Origin: Paraspadella gotoi
Taxonomy: Eukaryota; Chaetognatha
Direction of reading: 5' to 3'
DNA: 64,000 nucleotides
NCBI GenBank assembly: GCA_051294375.1
Contig: CM119263.1
Location: 20,364,115 to 20,428,114, forward strand
Part shown: positions 1 through 11,995 of the stretch, piece after piece
Layout: every line of letters begins with the position of its first letter
How positions within the stretch are numbered: the first letter of the stretch is position 1
Position numbers and translations under genes: made by a program
Notes under the pieces: model-generated
Told to the model about the DNA's origin: nothing
Database searches by the model: none
What the model saw: the letters and a program-made list of their open reading frames with translations, nothing else

Positions 1-1008
1 AAGAAAAGATTGAATTATGTTTCTGATATTAACAAAAATTTCTATACTTCAAATGTTTATATAATTACTAAGGATAATGAATTATCATTTATGAAAACAA
101 AAAATTTAAAAAATTCATGTAGGAACCTTAAAACATATTGATTTAAATATTGAAAATTTAGGAGTTCAACTTTGTTCCGGCTGATTTAAAAAACGGACTG
201 ACATAGGGCTAAAAGACTGTATTATCAAATTTTTAAATTTTTTGTCATCTTCAGGTGCAAAATTAAAACCTTTTCATAATGCCCTTAGCTATATTAATAT
301 AACATTTTTTTATTAAAAAAAGCACTACAATCTTTAATAACACGCTAATACATGTAGCTGTATGGTAAAATTGTTTGTTTTTATTTTTTTATTATAATAC
401 AAGGCCTTTATCAATAAGGGTGTAAATTGCAAAGAAAATGAGTTTTTTCAAGGCTCCATATTGATACTATTAAAATCAATGAATTTTCTTGTTCGGCAAC
501 GAAATGTACCTAAGACATTGTAGTTTCATTAGCTAATCTTTATTTTTATAATTTAAAGGCATGTTTGGCAAAAACAGTAAGAAACAAAAAATGACAACAA
601 ATTTTGAGAAAAAAAAATGGATTAATTGCTATTATTTCTTACTATGACGTCAATTTATTTTTTCGTTATGTTCTTGAAAGTTAGGCTAAACCCAACAGAA
701 TCGGAATCAGTGCATGACCGCTGTATATTTATTTGACTTATACAGTAAATACCGCAAAATAAAAAAAAATGTAAAACGAATTCAGACTAAGCGTCTGTGT
801 TATTTTCAGTTATTTTTTAGTCAAGACCTTTATGGATTTTCTTTGTTCCGGCGGCGTTGGATAGCCCAAAACACTGCAGTTTCAGAAATCATCCATGGTT
901 TTGTAATATTTTACTGCGCTACTGGTTGCAAAAATTGCTAGGAACCAAAAATTATCAGAAACCGCTTTCGTTCTTTCGGATTTTTTTTTAAGCGCGGAGC
1001 GACATATC

Positions 1009-1017
1009 TACTCTCTC

Positions 1018-1061
<44 letters not shown>
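1009..1061. repeat. (CT)n microsatellite
   Basis: Nearly uninterrupted CT dinucleotides, broken by one A. Confidence 0.95.
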
Positions 1062-1062
<1 letters not shown>

Positions 1063-3535
1063 TAATATTGCACTTGTTTCCTCGCTAGGTCGGATAATGT
1101 GACGAAGAATCTATAATCGTAAAATTTTGCCATTTTCTATACGTTTTTCTCGACAATTTAGGTTTAAAAAGCCAAAAAAGGGCGGCATTCATTTAACGTC
1201 TTGAAGGTTGTGACACCAACTTTACAACATCAAGACCGACGCGTTCATTCAACCCGGCTCTCATTTCAGGCGCACATCTATCGCCTCCCAGACTGCGGCG
1301 CTCATTTCTTCATAGTTGCAGCATTCATTTCACGCCTTCTGGACAACTAGAAAACAAGGCGCTTTGTCGCATCGAGTCAAGGGAGACAGGAAAGGTTGAA
1401 GACCCGAGCCTAATCGAGGAATAGGTCCCCCTCGCCTGCATCGCCTTATCGTGGAAGCGAAGCGCAAACGACGGAAACAAATCATCGATTCTCTTCCGAC
1501 TCGTAAATTATAAACTTTGGCGTCTGGAAATATTTTAATAACACGGACGGGGTCGTCAAGAGGAGCGGGGGGTAGAGGGATTGGAAGGGAGGTCGGGGGG
1601 GGGGCGTGAAAGGGATGTATTTTTATTTTATTTATTTATTTTTTTTGGGGGGGGCTCGATTGTTTCGCCCAGAAGATGTTTTCGTTACAAGCGTCGACTT
1701 CAATTTTCTTTTTGCTCGTTTAACAAACAGTCCTTGAACCCGAGACATTCCGAGCACAACCCCTAGGTTGTTAAGACCTAGAGATCTCAATGTCGTTGTT
1801 GTTATTGTTGTTATAGCTAGGTCTTTGCCTTCGCCTCTTAGGGGACATGAAATAAACAATAAAAATAGATAAGAAATCGGATATCGGTCAAGAGTTTTTT
1901 TTTCCATAGAAATTGATAACCCAGAGTGGGAAAATATTTTTCTGGACCACCTTTTGAAGACGAGCGGAATCTCCGCTCGAGGCACTTTTATGGAACGTTA
2001 AGATTTGAATTTTAAGTTGATAAAAAATAAACAATTTTAAACACAAAGCGACTTTTCGTAAACAGCGTTCCTTCGGCGATCGCGAGAAAACCGGCGAAGT
2101 TATTGGCAACGGCAGTGAAGGCGGCGTCCGCGATCCGAACGCAAATAATGGCATCGCGAGACCTTGGCAACGTAGAGGTCGGCAGGTAACGGCGCCTTCG
2201 AAATTGGCACCGTGGAGGGGGGGCGCGAAATGGGCACCGGAGACGGCGATGGGGGTCGAAATGGCCAAGGCCGCCGGGGCAGCGAAAATGACTCCAAATC
2301 GATGGTTGCTCTTGGGAAAACTGGAGTATTAAGGAAATGAAGGAAAAGTTTGGACGAAGATTTAATGAAAACTTCTTCTTGGAGGCGCATGAGAGGTATT
2401 CCCAAATGAAATCGGATTCATTCATCGTTTATTAGTCGGTGGTAGGTTGTAGTGGGTAGTAAATAGTAATAGTAGGTAGTTAAGTTTTACGATGTTTCAC
2501 GAGAAAAAAGTATTAATCAAAAGAATTAAAATTTACTTGACAAGGAACTCGTAATAAACCGAAAACTGTAAAACGAAAGAAACGAAGAGCCTACTACAAG
2601 AACGAGAAAACTAGCAGGAGGCGGGCAGTTTTTCTTTAAGGGACCGAAACTAAGAGATGGACGAATGCATATTGGGGTCGAATTTTTAGGAGCCTCGTGA
2701 AACTCAGGAGGAGACCGACCGACCGTGAAGCTGGGATTAAATTACAGAATCCCAATATTCCGGGGAGAAAATGGGAAAAGGAGCGACCTTCTCAGCGACT
2801 ATTTGATAAAAATTTACAAATCACAATATTTCCATTCAGCCGCAAGTCACTTTTGTGTCGCTTTTGTTAATGCTTGGTAAGTTGCAGTTAAAGGCTGGTT
2901 GCGCATTTGCAATGTGCGCATTTCATAATTGCAGTCACGTGATCAAAATATCTATGCGGCATAGTCATGTTATTTTAGTTCATACTTTATAGATAAGTAA
3001 TCAATCGTAAAATGATTCTACAATGTACATTTTAATCAAACTTGTATGTAGATTCACGAGATCATTTGAAAATGCGTGCACGTAATTAGTTAGTCAACGT
3101 TAGTCATTGAAATCGTCGTTTTATGGCAACAGCCAGGTTGCCTGTGATGCCCATTGGGATGGGGCATCTCACTGTTGGCTTTGGGAGCTTCCGACCCTCA
3201 GTGACGCCTCCAGTCACTGGCGCGGTTACCCTAGGACGGTCTCGCTTTGCCAACGCAGAGGGAAGTCATTAGGACTGTGGATGGAACACTACGCCTGGGA
3301 TGGTGTGTTCCTCCTCTGAGCCAATGGATTTGGCTGAAGGATGGTGGACGTGAGGCGGTGTGAATATATCGCCACAGTTTCTTGTTATTTGTTGCGGGAG
3401 ACCAAATGGACGTTTTGACTGAAATAAGGAGTGGAAGGCAAAAGGGGTTGGAATGCGGAATCCAAAACAGAAATCGAACGAAGGAAAGAAATTCGGTGAA
3501 CCGTGGACTGAGAAAGAAGAAACGTTTTCCCCAGG

Positions 3536-3592
3536 TGGCGCGGATAGGAGCGGCCGGCGCGGATAGGAGCGGCCGGCGCGGCGGGAGCGGCC
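3536..3592. repeat. Short GC-rich tandem duplication
   Basis: An approximately 19-bp unit beginning GCGCGGATAGGAGCGG is present twice, followed by a degenerate third copy. Confidence 0.75.
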
Positions 3593-4444
3593 AATGGTAC
3601 CGGCCAACGGAAGCGGCAGGAAAAAACAGGGCAAAGAATCGGGTTAAACTGGGGCAAGGATCTAGCGAGTCGTCTGGAAAATGAGTCTCTGGCACTGGAG
3701 TCTGGAGGAAAACTTAATCAATAGAGTAATGATGATGCAGCCTGCTGGGTAAGGAGTTACAGTGAGAAGAGAAACATATTTTTTCTTGTTCTTGACTTTC
3801 AGTCGAATAAATTGAATTACGTAAACGAGATTGGAAAGAGAAAAAAAAATTGTAATGAGAATGTCGCAACTCGAGACGGCGGAGCGAGGAAACGGAGAAA
3901 AGTGAAATGTGATCGGCCGCGGGCGGATGGAAGGGGGGTGGAGGGGTTTTGGGGGGGCGGAGTGGGAAACGCGATCCGAGGGGGCGAGGAGCGATAAGGA
4001 AATCGAGGGTTAAAAGGGGGCCTCGAAGAATTGAGTGGTGAGAGAGAATAAATTAGGATGAACATCAAAGTGGTGGAGGAAGGAAAGATTGAAAGAAGGA
4101 AAAGGAGAAGACAAATTGCGGAGAGAATGTAGAAGATAATGTGTTTCTCTCATTTTTCGATTCTCGATTTTGGATTTTAGTGAGAGAGATTGGGAATAAA
4201 AAAAACATCTTGAAATGAGAAATCAACTCGGGCGAGGTGCAAGGCTGGAAAGTAAATAAGACTCGGTGTTTCAAAAATACGACGGTATGGCAAAGGCAAC
4301 CCGACTGTTGCCATAACGGTATTTTTTAAATTTTTTTTCGACGGAAATCGTAAATGAGGTGGAAGATTCTTCGTGGATTGGTCGGGCAGTCGTCGGCGAG
4401 GACGTCGGTGAGGCTTTTGGTTGTTACGTCGGCGAGGATGTTGG

Positions 4445-4446
<2 letters not shown>

Positions 4447-4531
<85 letters not shown>
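4447..4531. repeat. (GA)n microsatellite
   Basis: GA dinucleotides with a single GACA interruption. Overlapping open frames here encode only Arg/Glu or Ser/Leu repeats and are not genes. Confidence 0.95.
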
Positions 4532-4532
<1 letters not shown>

Positions 4533-6919
4533 TTTGGAATCCTTTTCAACGGTGATTGAGCGATAAACTAGGCATATAAACGAGATGATTATTTGATCAG
4601 TTAACCAAAAAGATTCCTCCAATTAATACAAAATATCGTAAAACTTGGTAGTTAGTTTTAACATCAGATGGACAAACGTCGCATAACATATCTCTCCCTG
4701 TCTGCCGAGAAACAAAAGGTCATCGCAAGGATATGGATAGATGTCGCTGAGACATTCCTCTACGAGGCGATCTTATCCTCTTCTTTCCGCCCTTGCGCTC
4801 CTCTATCATTTAGAATCTCATCTCCAGGACGCGATTGGTCATATTTCCGGGTTCGCCAAGGTCAAAACCCGGGTCGACGAGGTCACCTCATCCTCACGCT
4901 TACGACGATAGGGGATTCGCGAGGGCGAGAGAGAGAGATTGAGAGAGAGGGGCAGAGTAAGAGGGAGAGAGAGAAAGAGAGAAGAGAGAAAATGAGAAAA
5001 AGGAGGCAATGAGCTAAATTTAGAAGTCACATTGCTGAAAGGAAGGTAGAATAGACGATGAAAAGAAAAATGGTGTTTCACGATTTTCAGTGACTATAGG
5101 GCATCGCGTTCATAAACTGACAGATTGATGTAACGAAAATAAAAATATCGGGCAAACCAATAAAATCCCTTTCTTTTACTTTTCTGTCAATCACCGAATA
5201 GAATTAGAAACAGAAAAGAGCGTTTTATTAGTTTCCTTTCTTTATTCTTCGCCCGATTGTTCTTTTATTTTTGGCTTTCGATGTCTTTTTGTCTCATTCG
5301 GGCGCCTACTTGCAGCACCACTCGACAATGGGTGTCCAAAATAGAAAGCGTCTTGAAGTTCTGAGACCAAGACGCCAATAACAGCGCAATCCATTGCTAA
5401 ACCGTGGCGTCGCGTTGCTCTTGGAAGTTACTGCAACCGCGAATATTTTTGCCACGACTCCTTGTGGCGCTTTTCCTCGCTACTGTCATATTTTTGTGGT
5501 TTCTCTATTCTCATCTTTCTTGTCACCCGAGATATCCTGGAATAAAAAGTAAAGAGAGAAAAAAAGAGAGAGAAAAGGAGGAGACCTCCACCTCTTGTTT
5601 TCCTTTATAGATTATTCATTTCTTTACATATGTCTCACAGGAAAATCCCCTCGCGTTCAAAGGTCAAACTTTTTTCCTCATTTTATGTTCTTTTTAATTT
5701 CGTCGTCGGCTGCGTTTTTCTATTTCGCGACTTCTGCCTGATTAATTCGAGGTTGGGGTTTACCTGTTGTTGTGGTTGTTGTTGTTGTTGTTTTAGTAGT
5801 CTATGCTAATGGTTTTGGCCAAGACTCAACGAGGAAGAAGCATAGGAAATCCGGGAGGTGAATGCTTCGCCATTTCCTATAAGGCAGACTCTCGGGTATG
5901 AACTGACTAACTTGCACTTACACAATTATTACAATTATATTGTCACTTAATTGTCAAATTCAGTAATTAGATGATACCATCCACTGGCATTATGAACGTT
6001 ATACCTTATTTAAAAAAAAATTGATCATTCGTCCAGAAGATGAAGAAATGTTTTCGTCTCTGTTTTTTTATCAAAAGCAAACTTATTTTGGTCACAGCCA
6101 AACATAATGCCATCCGTCGATTGAACATAAAAAGTGTTTTCTGTGTCAGCAACTGTTTTTATTTCCAAATCATCTATTTCTTTTTTTTCTTGCTTTTATT
6201 AATTTATCTCTTTTATTTTCCACTTCCCACTTTATGGTGTTTCTTTTTCGTCCGTTTTCCTTTCTCTCGCTCTCTTTCTCTCTCTCACTCTCTCTCTCTC
6301 TCTCTCCCTCTCTCTTCTTTCATCCTAGACAGAACTCTCCTTTCTCTCCCAACGAATTTTTTTTTCCTGCGGAAAAAAAGTATTTTTCCTGTAGGAAAAA
6401 GAAGAAGACATTTGCAGCCTCACGAAGGCGACGACGAAAAAAAACTAGAGGCACGAAAAAAGTTGAGAAACAAACGAGAAAAAAAATTGGGCAGAAGATG
6501 ATGAAAACCGGGGGAAAAGGAGGGGGAGGGAGGGGGGAGAGTAAAGAGAAAAGAAAAGAGAGTAAAGAAGGGTAATGAGAAGTCGGTCGGGTCTGAGCAG
6601 CTATAAACAAGCAACAAAATTTACATAATTTCGTGGTTTAGTTTTAAAAACTTTTTCCGCTCGGAAATCAACATTTTGGATATATCTTGCCTTTCTATTG
6701 ACACTTTTAGGAAATAATAATTTCATAGCATTTTGATATTCTGGATTTACTTTTGCAGCTCTGTTGAAGTTCGTCAAAAAGGTTCTTTAAAAGTTGACTA
6801 CTTTAAAGACACGCCCCTCGGCTGGCCGCCATTTTTAAACGGGAACAATGAGGTACAGAGGCCGGCACAACCTCGAAGCTACGCCCGAGGCTAACCTCCT
6901 GATATTCCGCCTTTTGTGT

Positions 6920-6958
6920 TGAGAGAGAGAGAGAGAGAGAGAGAGCGAAAAGAGCGAG

Positions 6959-7029
<71 letters not shown>

Positions 7030-7155
7030 TAGAGAGAGAGAGAGAGGCCAGAAACAGAGCATAGATAGCGCTTTGATTAGAGAAGCTGAAAAGGAAGATA
7101 CTGCGCGAAAATAGAACCAAATTGAATTCGTTCTGTTTTAGATTGAAGACTGAAG

Positions 7156-7238
<83 letters not shown>

Positions 7239-7247
7239 AGAGAGAGG
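6920..7247. repeat. Two (GA)n tracts
   Basis: GA-rich tracts at about 6,920-7,047 and 7,160-7,247 are separated by about 110 bp of ordinary sequence. Both contain AGAAG or GAGGA interruptions. Confidence 0.93.
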
Positions 7248-8689
7248 GGGGGGAAATGATGGGGTCATGAACAAACATTGTTTCTTTCAATTTGAGACAG
7301 AGAAACCAAAACCATTTAATTCGATTCGTGTTCATTCCGTCGCTCGTCTTCCAAATTCTGACCCAAAGCTTTTCTCTTTTCCTTAGCCTGACTTCGATAG
7401 CCGCTTCTTTATCCGCTTCCCCTTCCGCTTCCTCCACCACTTTTTAATTCCGTTTTTCATTGTTTTTTTTTGTTTATCCGTTTTCTTTTCCTTTTTCCCT
7501 AAACCTAAGACTTACCTCGTATCCCTTACCTTTAATTCCATCCGCCCATTTCTCATCCATAAAGATTTTTACTTTCCCCACCTCTCTCTCCCCGTTACTT
7601 CACTCTTTAAACTCTTACCACACTCCACTGCTCCCATTTCTTCCCTTTAGCCTCCAAATTCTTCACACTTTTGCTTAAACGCCTTGACTCACTCGCTCAC
7701 CCTAACCTCTCCCTCTCCCACGACCCTTTTCCACGTCGACCGTTTATCTTGGCGCTCGTGTTTGTATTATGCACCGTCTTTCTTACGAGCTGAGGAGAGT
7801 CGTGTTTTTCTCTAAATAAAATATACTTTGCCGGTTTCTGCGCACGCACACGTAAACTCGCGTGCGAAACTAAAAAATAAATAAAAATTGCGTGCGAACT
7901 GCGTGCAACGAGGCGTCCGTGTAAGGGGAAAAAAAGAGGGACCGTGCTCAAAAACTTGCGAATTGTCGAAGAAGCGGATAAACAGCGAAGGAGCCACATG
8001 AATTAGAGATGACATCGGCGGTGAACGACCGGATCGGTCGTCTCTGCTTCCTTTATTTGTGCCCTAACTTTTATAGATTAAAAGATAAAGACCTTTGCCC
8101 TGATTTTACTGAAACCTGTTCTCCCCTTTTTTTTCAGTCCTCAAGGTTTGATGGCCCGACGGTTAATTCCCCTGCAGCTCGTTCGTCCTATTTTGTGTTA
8201 ACGAGGCCTCCCACCTCCCGCCACCTGATTTCTGGGTCAGCCCGCCTGGTTCCGGATACACCCTTTTTTTCTGGTTGTTTCACGTCCAGGCAATGGCGTC
8301 TCCTGCCCTTATTGGTTTCGTTCTGCAGCAAATTTCTCTATCCTCTATCCTTTCTCAGTTAAACTTACCAACTTCACATTTACTATTTTTTTTCTCCTCC
8401 TCCAGTTTTTCCAACCTTTCTCTCCGACTGCATCTCCCCTTCCCCCAATTTCCTTTCCCCTCTCTTCCCTTTTGTTTCTCTTCCTTATTCCCCTCGGTCC
8501 CACCTCTTCCTTTAAGAGTCGAAGCCATCGCCAGTTTTTAACGGTCTCCGCCGTCGGCGTTGTCGTCGGCCCGATGCTTTGAGAGTCAAGCAGTGACTTA
8601 CCCATTGAGGAGATGGGGCAGACAGTTAACTCGCAGGTGAAGAGGTCAGCGGGTCGGGTCTTTGTGTTGCAGATTTGTCAGTGCGAAAG

Positions 8690-8692
<3 letters not shown>

Positions 8693-8726
<34 letters not shown>
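8693..8726. repeat. (GA)n microsatellite
   Basis: Short uninterrupted GA tract. Confidence 0.9.
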
Positions 8727-8728
<2 letters not shown>

Positions 8729-10705
8729 TAATTTTCTCATTCGTCCTTTCATTGAACACGAGCAAAATCGCTTGCTTTCTGTTATGCAAGGCTTGCAGAT
8801 TGTTGTTATTGTTAAACCAAACGAGAAACAAAATTTAACCCGAAATTTTAAATCAAATTTTTCACTCCCTGCCATGAAGCAATCTGCTTCGTAAACTATG
8901 GAACGATGATAACATTAACCGGGAAATAAATGCTCAGAATCGCTCGGTGCAGAAAGAAGATCATCCTTGCATTTTTGGTAGACCTATCCACAGGGCAAAG
9001 AGAAATTCGTTTTATCGTTCGCTATGGTAACTCTTGCCACATCGTGATTTATCTAACCGAAACTTTCCAATTCCAAAGAGTAAATCACAAGATAAGAAAA
9101 AATATCGAATGAAGAGCGCAGTTCTTCCCGAGGATCGTGACTTTTTGAGGAAAGTTTCTTCATTCTATGATTAAATCAGCGCAGGGCTGTAATAACATCT
9201 TGCGACCCCCCCTCGCCGAGTTCCTCTTCCTCTCAATCACCGTGAAACAAAGTCACCATCTCCCACCTTTCACCCTCCACCATTTTATACACTTTTTTAC
9301 ACGAGTCACTCGGACGAATCTCGGGGAGGAATTCCATCGATTTTTTCTTTCAATTTTTAAAGTCACAGCTTTGAAAAGTAACGTGCGAAGTCTTTCCTTG
9401 GGTTTTGTTACAAAGTGGTTTTCCCAAGCTTGAAGATATCTTTGAAAATTTTATTCTACGTAAATATAAAAATTGAATTTTATTGGTCGCTAAAAAGGGG
9501 AATTCGGATGTCAAATATTCAAATTGAAACTTTTCTGCGATAAATTTGCCTTTAAGAGAAAAGCTATGATAATTAATATGGCGTTTTTTCCAGTCGTCTC
9601 GACTCGGTCTCTATTCACAAAATTTATTTTTAATTAAAACTTTAATCAGTCGAAGAAAAAATTCAACAAAAAAGAGAGAAACGATAGAAGTTCAACCGCC
9701 AATGAGTCTTGAGCCAAAATTTCTGTCGGCTTTTTGAAAATTTTCTTCTCGCCGCTTTTCCCCCATTTCTTCCGTTATTTGTTTTCCTTCCGTGTTTTTT
9801 CCCATTCCTCTGTTTTCTTTTTGGATTTTCCTTTTTCCATCACGCGTCACCTTTGGTTTGCTTCCGGGGTCATGGAAAATCAACAAATTAAGACTCCCCT
9901 TCCAAAACTTCTTCCCCTTATCTTTGGATTAAAGAATCACAAAGAAAAAATTTGTCGTTTGATAAAAATACAACACTAAGAAGCAAATATTAAAGGACAT
10001 AGTAAATTGATTCAAATTATTATGAACTTCCTGATTTAAAATAAAAATTTTCAAGCAATTATTTAATAATTATTCTTAAAGTAAAACATTCAGGTCACTC
10101 CGTAACAGAACTAGTCTTCTACTATACTGAAATTTCTAAATTGCAACACACTACTATTTATTTGTTTTTTTGACCCGCAACTTTACAATTTGATCCTTTT
10201 CCTTAATACAATAATCTGAGTTGTACTTCCTTACCATTCGCAGAAAAGACCGAATATTTTTTTTATTAAAGTTGCTTCGGATTTAATGGATTTTCGCTTA
10301 GCTTTAGGGCAGCGACTTTTCTTAACCCAATAGCGAACGACATCCCCTTCCCCCGAGGGCAAAGCCCAGCGCCATGGTCCCCTTTTCCACCTCCTACCCC
10401 CATAGGAACCCCCAATGTTGACATCAGCCGCATTAAATCCACCGCAATATTTTCTCATTGTTTTTTCCCGTCAACACTGGTGAGAAGATGACAGCTGTTG
10501 TTTTTTGGCTCTCACCGATGTCCCTCACTATTCGTCTGTAATTAAAATAATCCTCAAAATGGTAGCAAACTTTTTCTTTAAGCACCGCGATTCACTGATT
10601 ATCAATTTTACGTTGATTATAATTAGTTATCATGACTTTGGCTAAATTGATTATAAGCGGAGCCAGTCACTTTGGTTTATTGAATTTGAAAAGAATTAAA
10701 TAATA

Positions 10706-10942
10706 CAATTGAAACATTCTTTGAAATATTTTCCTCTTCATTGATAGGGAAGCCAGGTACTCTGGGAGTGAATAAACGGGACTGTGAGAGAGTCTTGATT
10801 GAAAGCTTGCAGGGACCTGCTATGTCATTATCTTGTAAGAGTGATGGAGGCCTTAAACCACCAAAGCCTGTCCAAAGTCAGGGGCAAGATAGCTTATTTA
10901 TTAAATGAAAGGATAATTTTTATATTGGTTGTACCAATTTCA
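10706..10942 (+). repeat. Dispersed repeat with short open frame and hairpin end (copy A)
   Basis: This is one of three near full-length copies of the same sequence in the window; the others are at 15,308-15,546 and 59,124-59,375. It contains an open frame of about 54 codons reading IGKPGTLGVNKRDCERVL at its start and ending LFIK-stop. It finishes with the perfect hairpin ATTGGT-TGT-ACCAAT followed by TTCAT. The copy ends just downstream of the MFS stop codon, so it probably lies in that gene's 3' UTR in antisense orientation. I do not recognise the protein; the element class is unknown. Confidence 0.8.
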
Positions 10943-10953
10943 TATAATATTAT

Positions 10954-11955
10954 CTAGATCTTGAAGCCTTCTGCCGTGTGGGTAGGATAAAGAAAAGCCA
11001 TCACGAAACCTAAGTGGGAAACAAAGAAAAATAAATTTCGGATTTCAATTTTGTTTAAAACCAATTCATGCTCAATTAAAAATGACTATAAAGCTTACTG
11101 ATGCAGTAAAGTCCACCGATTATCCAAAACTGTCCGTACCAAGAAAGCGTTCCCAAGGGCTTGCTAATCAGAGCGTTGAAAAGACTTTGAGGAATCTGAA
11201 AATTATTAATTTTTTAATTTTTTAACGTTCAATTAACAGATTTTGAGGCAAATAAAAATAGCCAAAAAGAGCCAAAACAATAAAAAAAGTCAGAAAACCA
11301 CATTAAGTTATATAACGTTAATTCAGATTGAAGATTTATCATCCCTATTTTGCACGGGATAACAACTTTACTGTAGGTTAAAACATTCGTTACACATTGT
11401 TAAAGCGTAGTAAAAACTTACAATAGCGATAAACAGCAATCCGAAATTTTCAGCCATGTATTCGAGGCCGAAAGTTCTGGCGCAAACAGTAGTCAACAAT
11501 GGAGGCGTCGCTAAATTAAAACAATTATTACTTAATGCTGAAGACAAAATAAATTTTATGACAAAAAATTAAATACCAGCAACGCCGAAGAAAAGGAGCA
11601 CGACGTAAAGACCGTAAACAAATTTTCCGCCGACAATCGCGACGTAAAAAGACAAATACAGAGCGACGTTCGAAGACGTAACGCAAATCATGGCAGTCTG
11701 ATGGAAAAGTGGATGTAAAAAAGAAATGAGAATTGAGAAAAGAGAATGAAATACAAAAATAATTAAATTATGAATAAAGCTAAATAAATAAATAAATAAA
11801 TGCTTATGCAAAATACAAATTTGGCACCCTGAAATGGACTTTGTCGGCGACTTTTCCCCAAAAGATTCTGCCAACTCCGTTGACCACTGAGGAGATGGAA
11901 CCGATGACAGCAAGAAACTGGTCGTCGAACGAGCAGCTTTGCCCGAATTCCTTTT

Positions 11956-11995
<40 letters not shown>

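Larger units (their letters stand above)
1..10953. other. Gene-poor region with simple repeats
   Basis: No open frame here has convincing splice signals, domain motifs or codon character. The longer frames are low-complexity (Ser/Leu from CT tracts, Lys/Arg/Glu from GA tracts) or overlap each other on both strands at G-rich stretches such as 2,010-2,420 and 3,380-3,690. The region holds (CT)n/(GA)n tracts, a short GC-rich duplication near 3,536-3,590 and, at its right end, a dispersed repeat copy. It may contain the 3' UTR and flanking DNA of the MFS gene that ends at 10,954. Confidence 0.6.

Noticed and set aside
3107-3319. 70-codon plus-strand frame with Trp/His-rich peptide
   Set aside because: No splice context or recognisable motif; possibly part of an old repeat, but no second copy was found in the window.
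4326-4622. Ser/Leu and Arg/Glu open frames across GA/CT tracts (also at 6,803, 19,245, 22,298, 24,141, 33,000 and 54,653)
   Set aside because: A dinucleotide repeat is open in all frames; the translation is a by-product.
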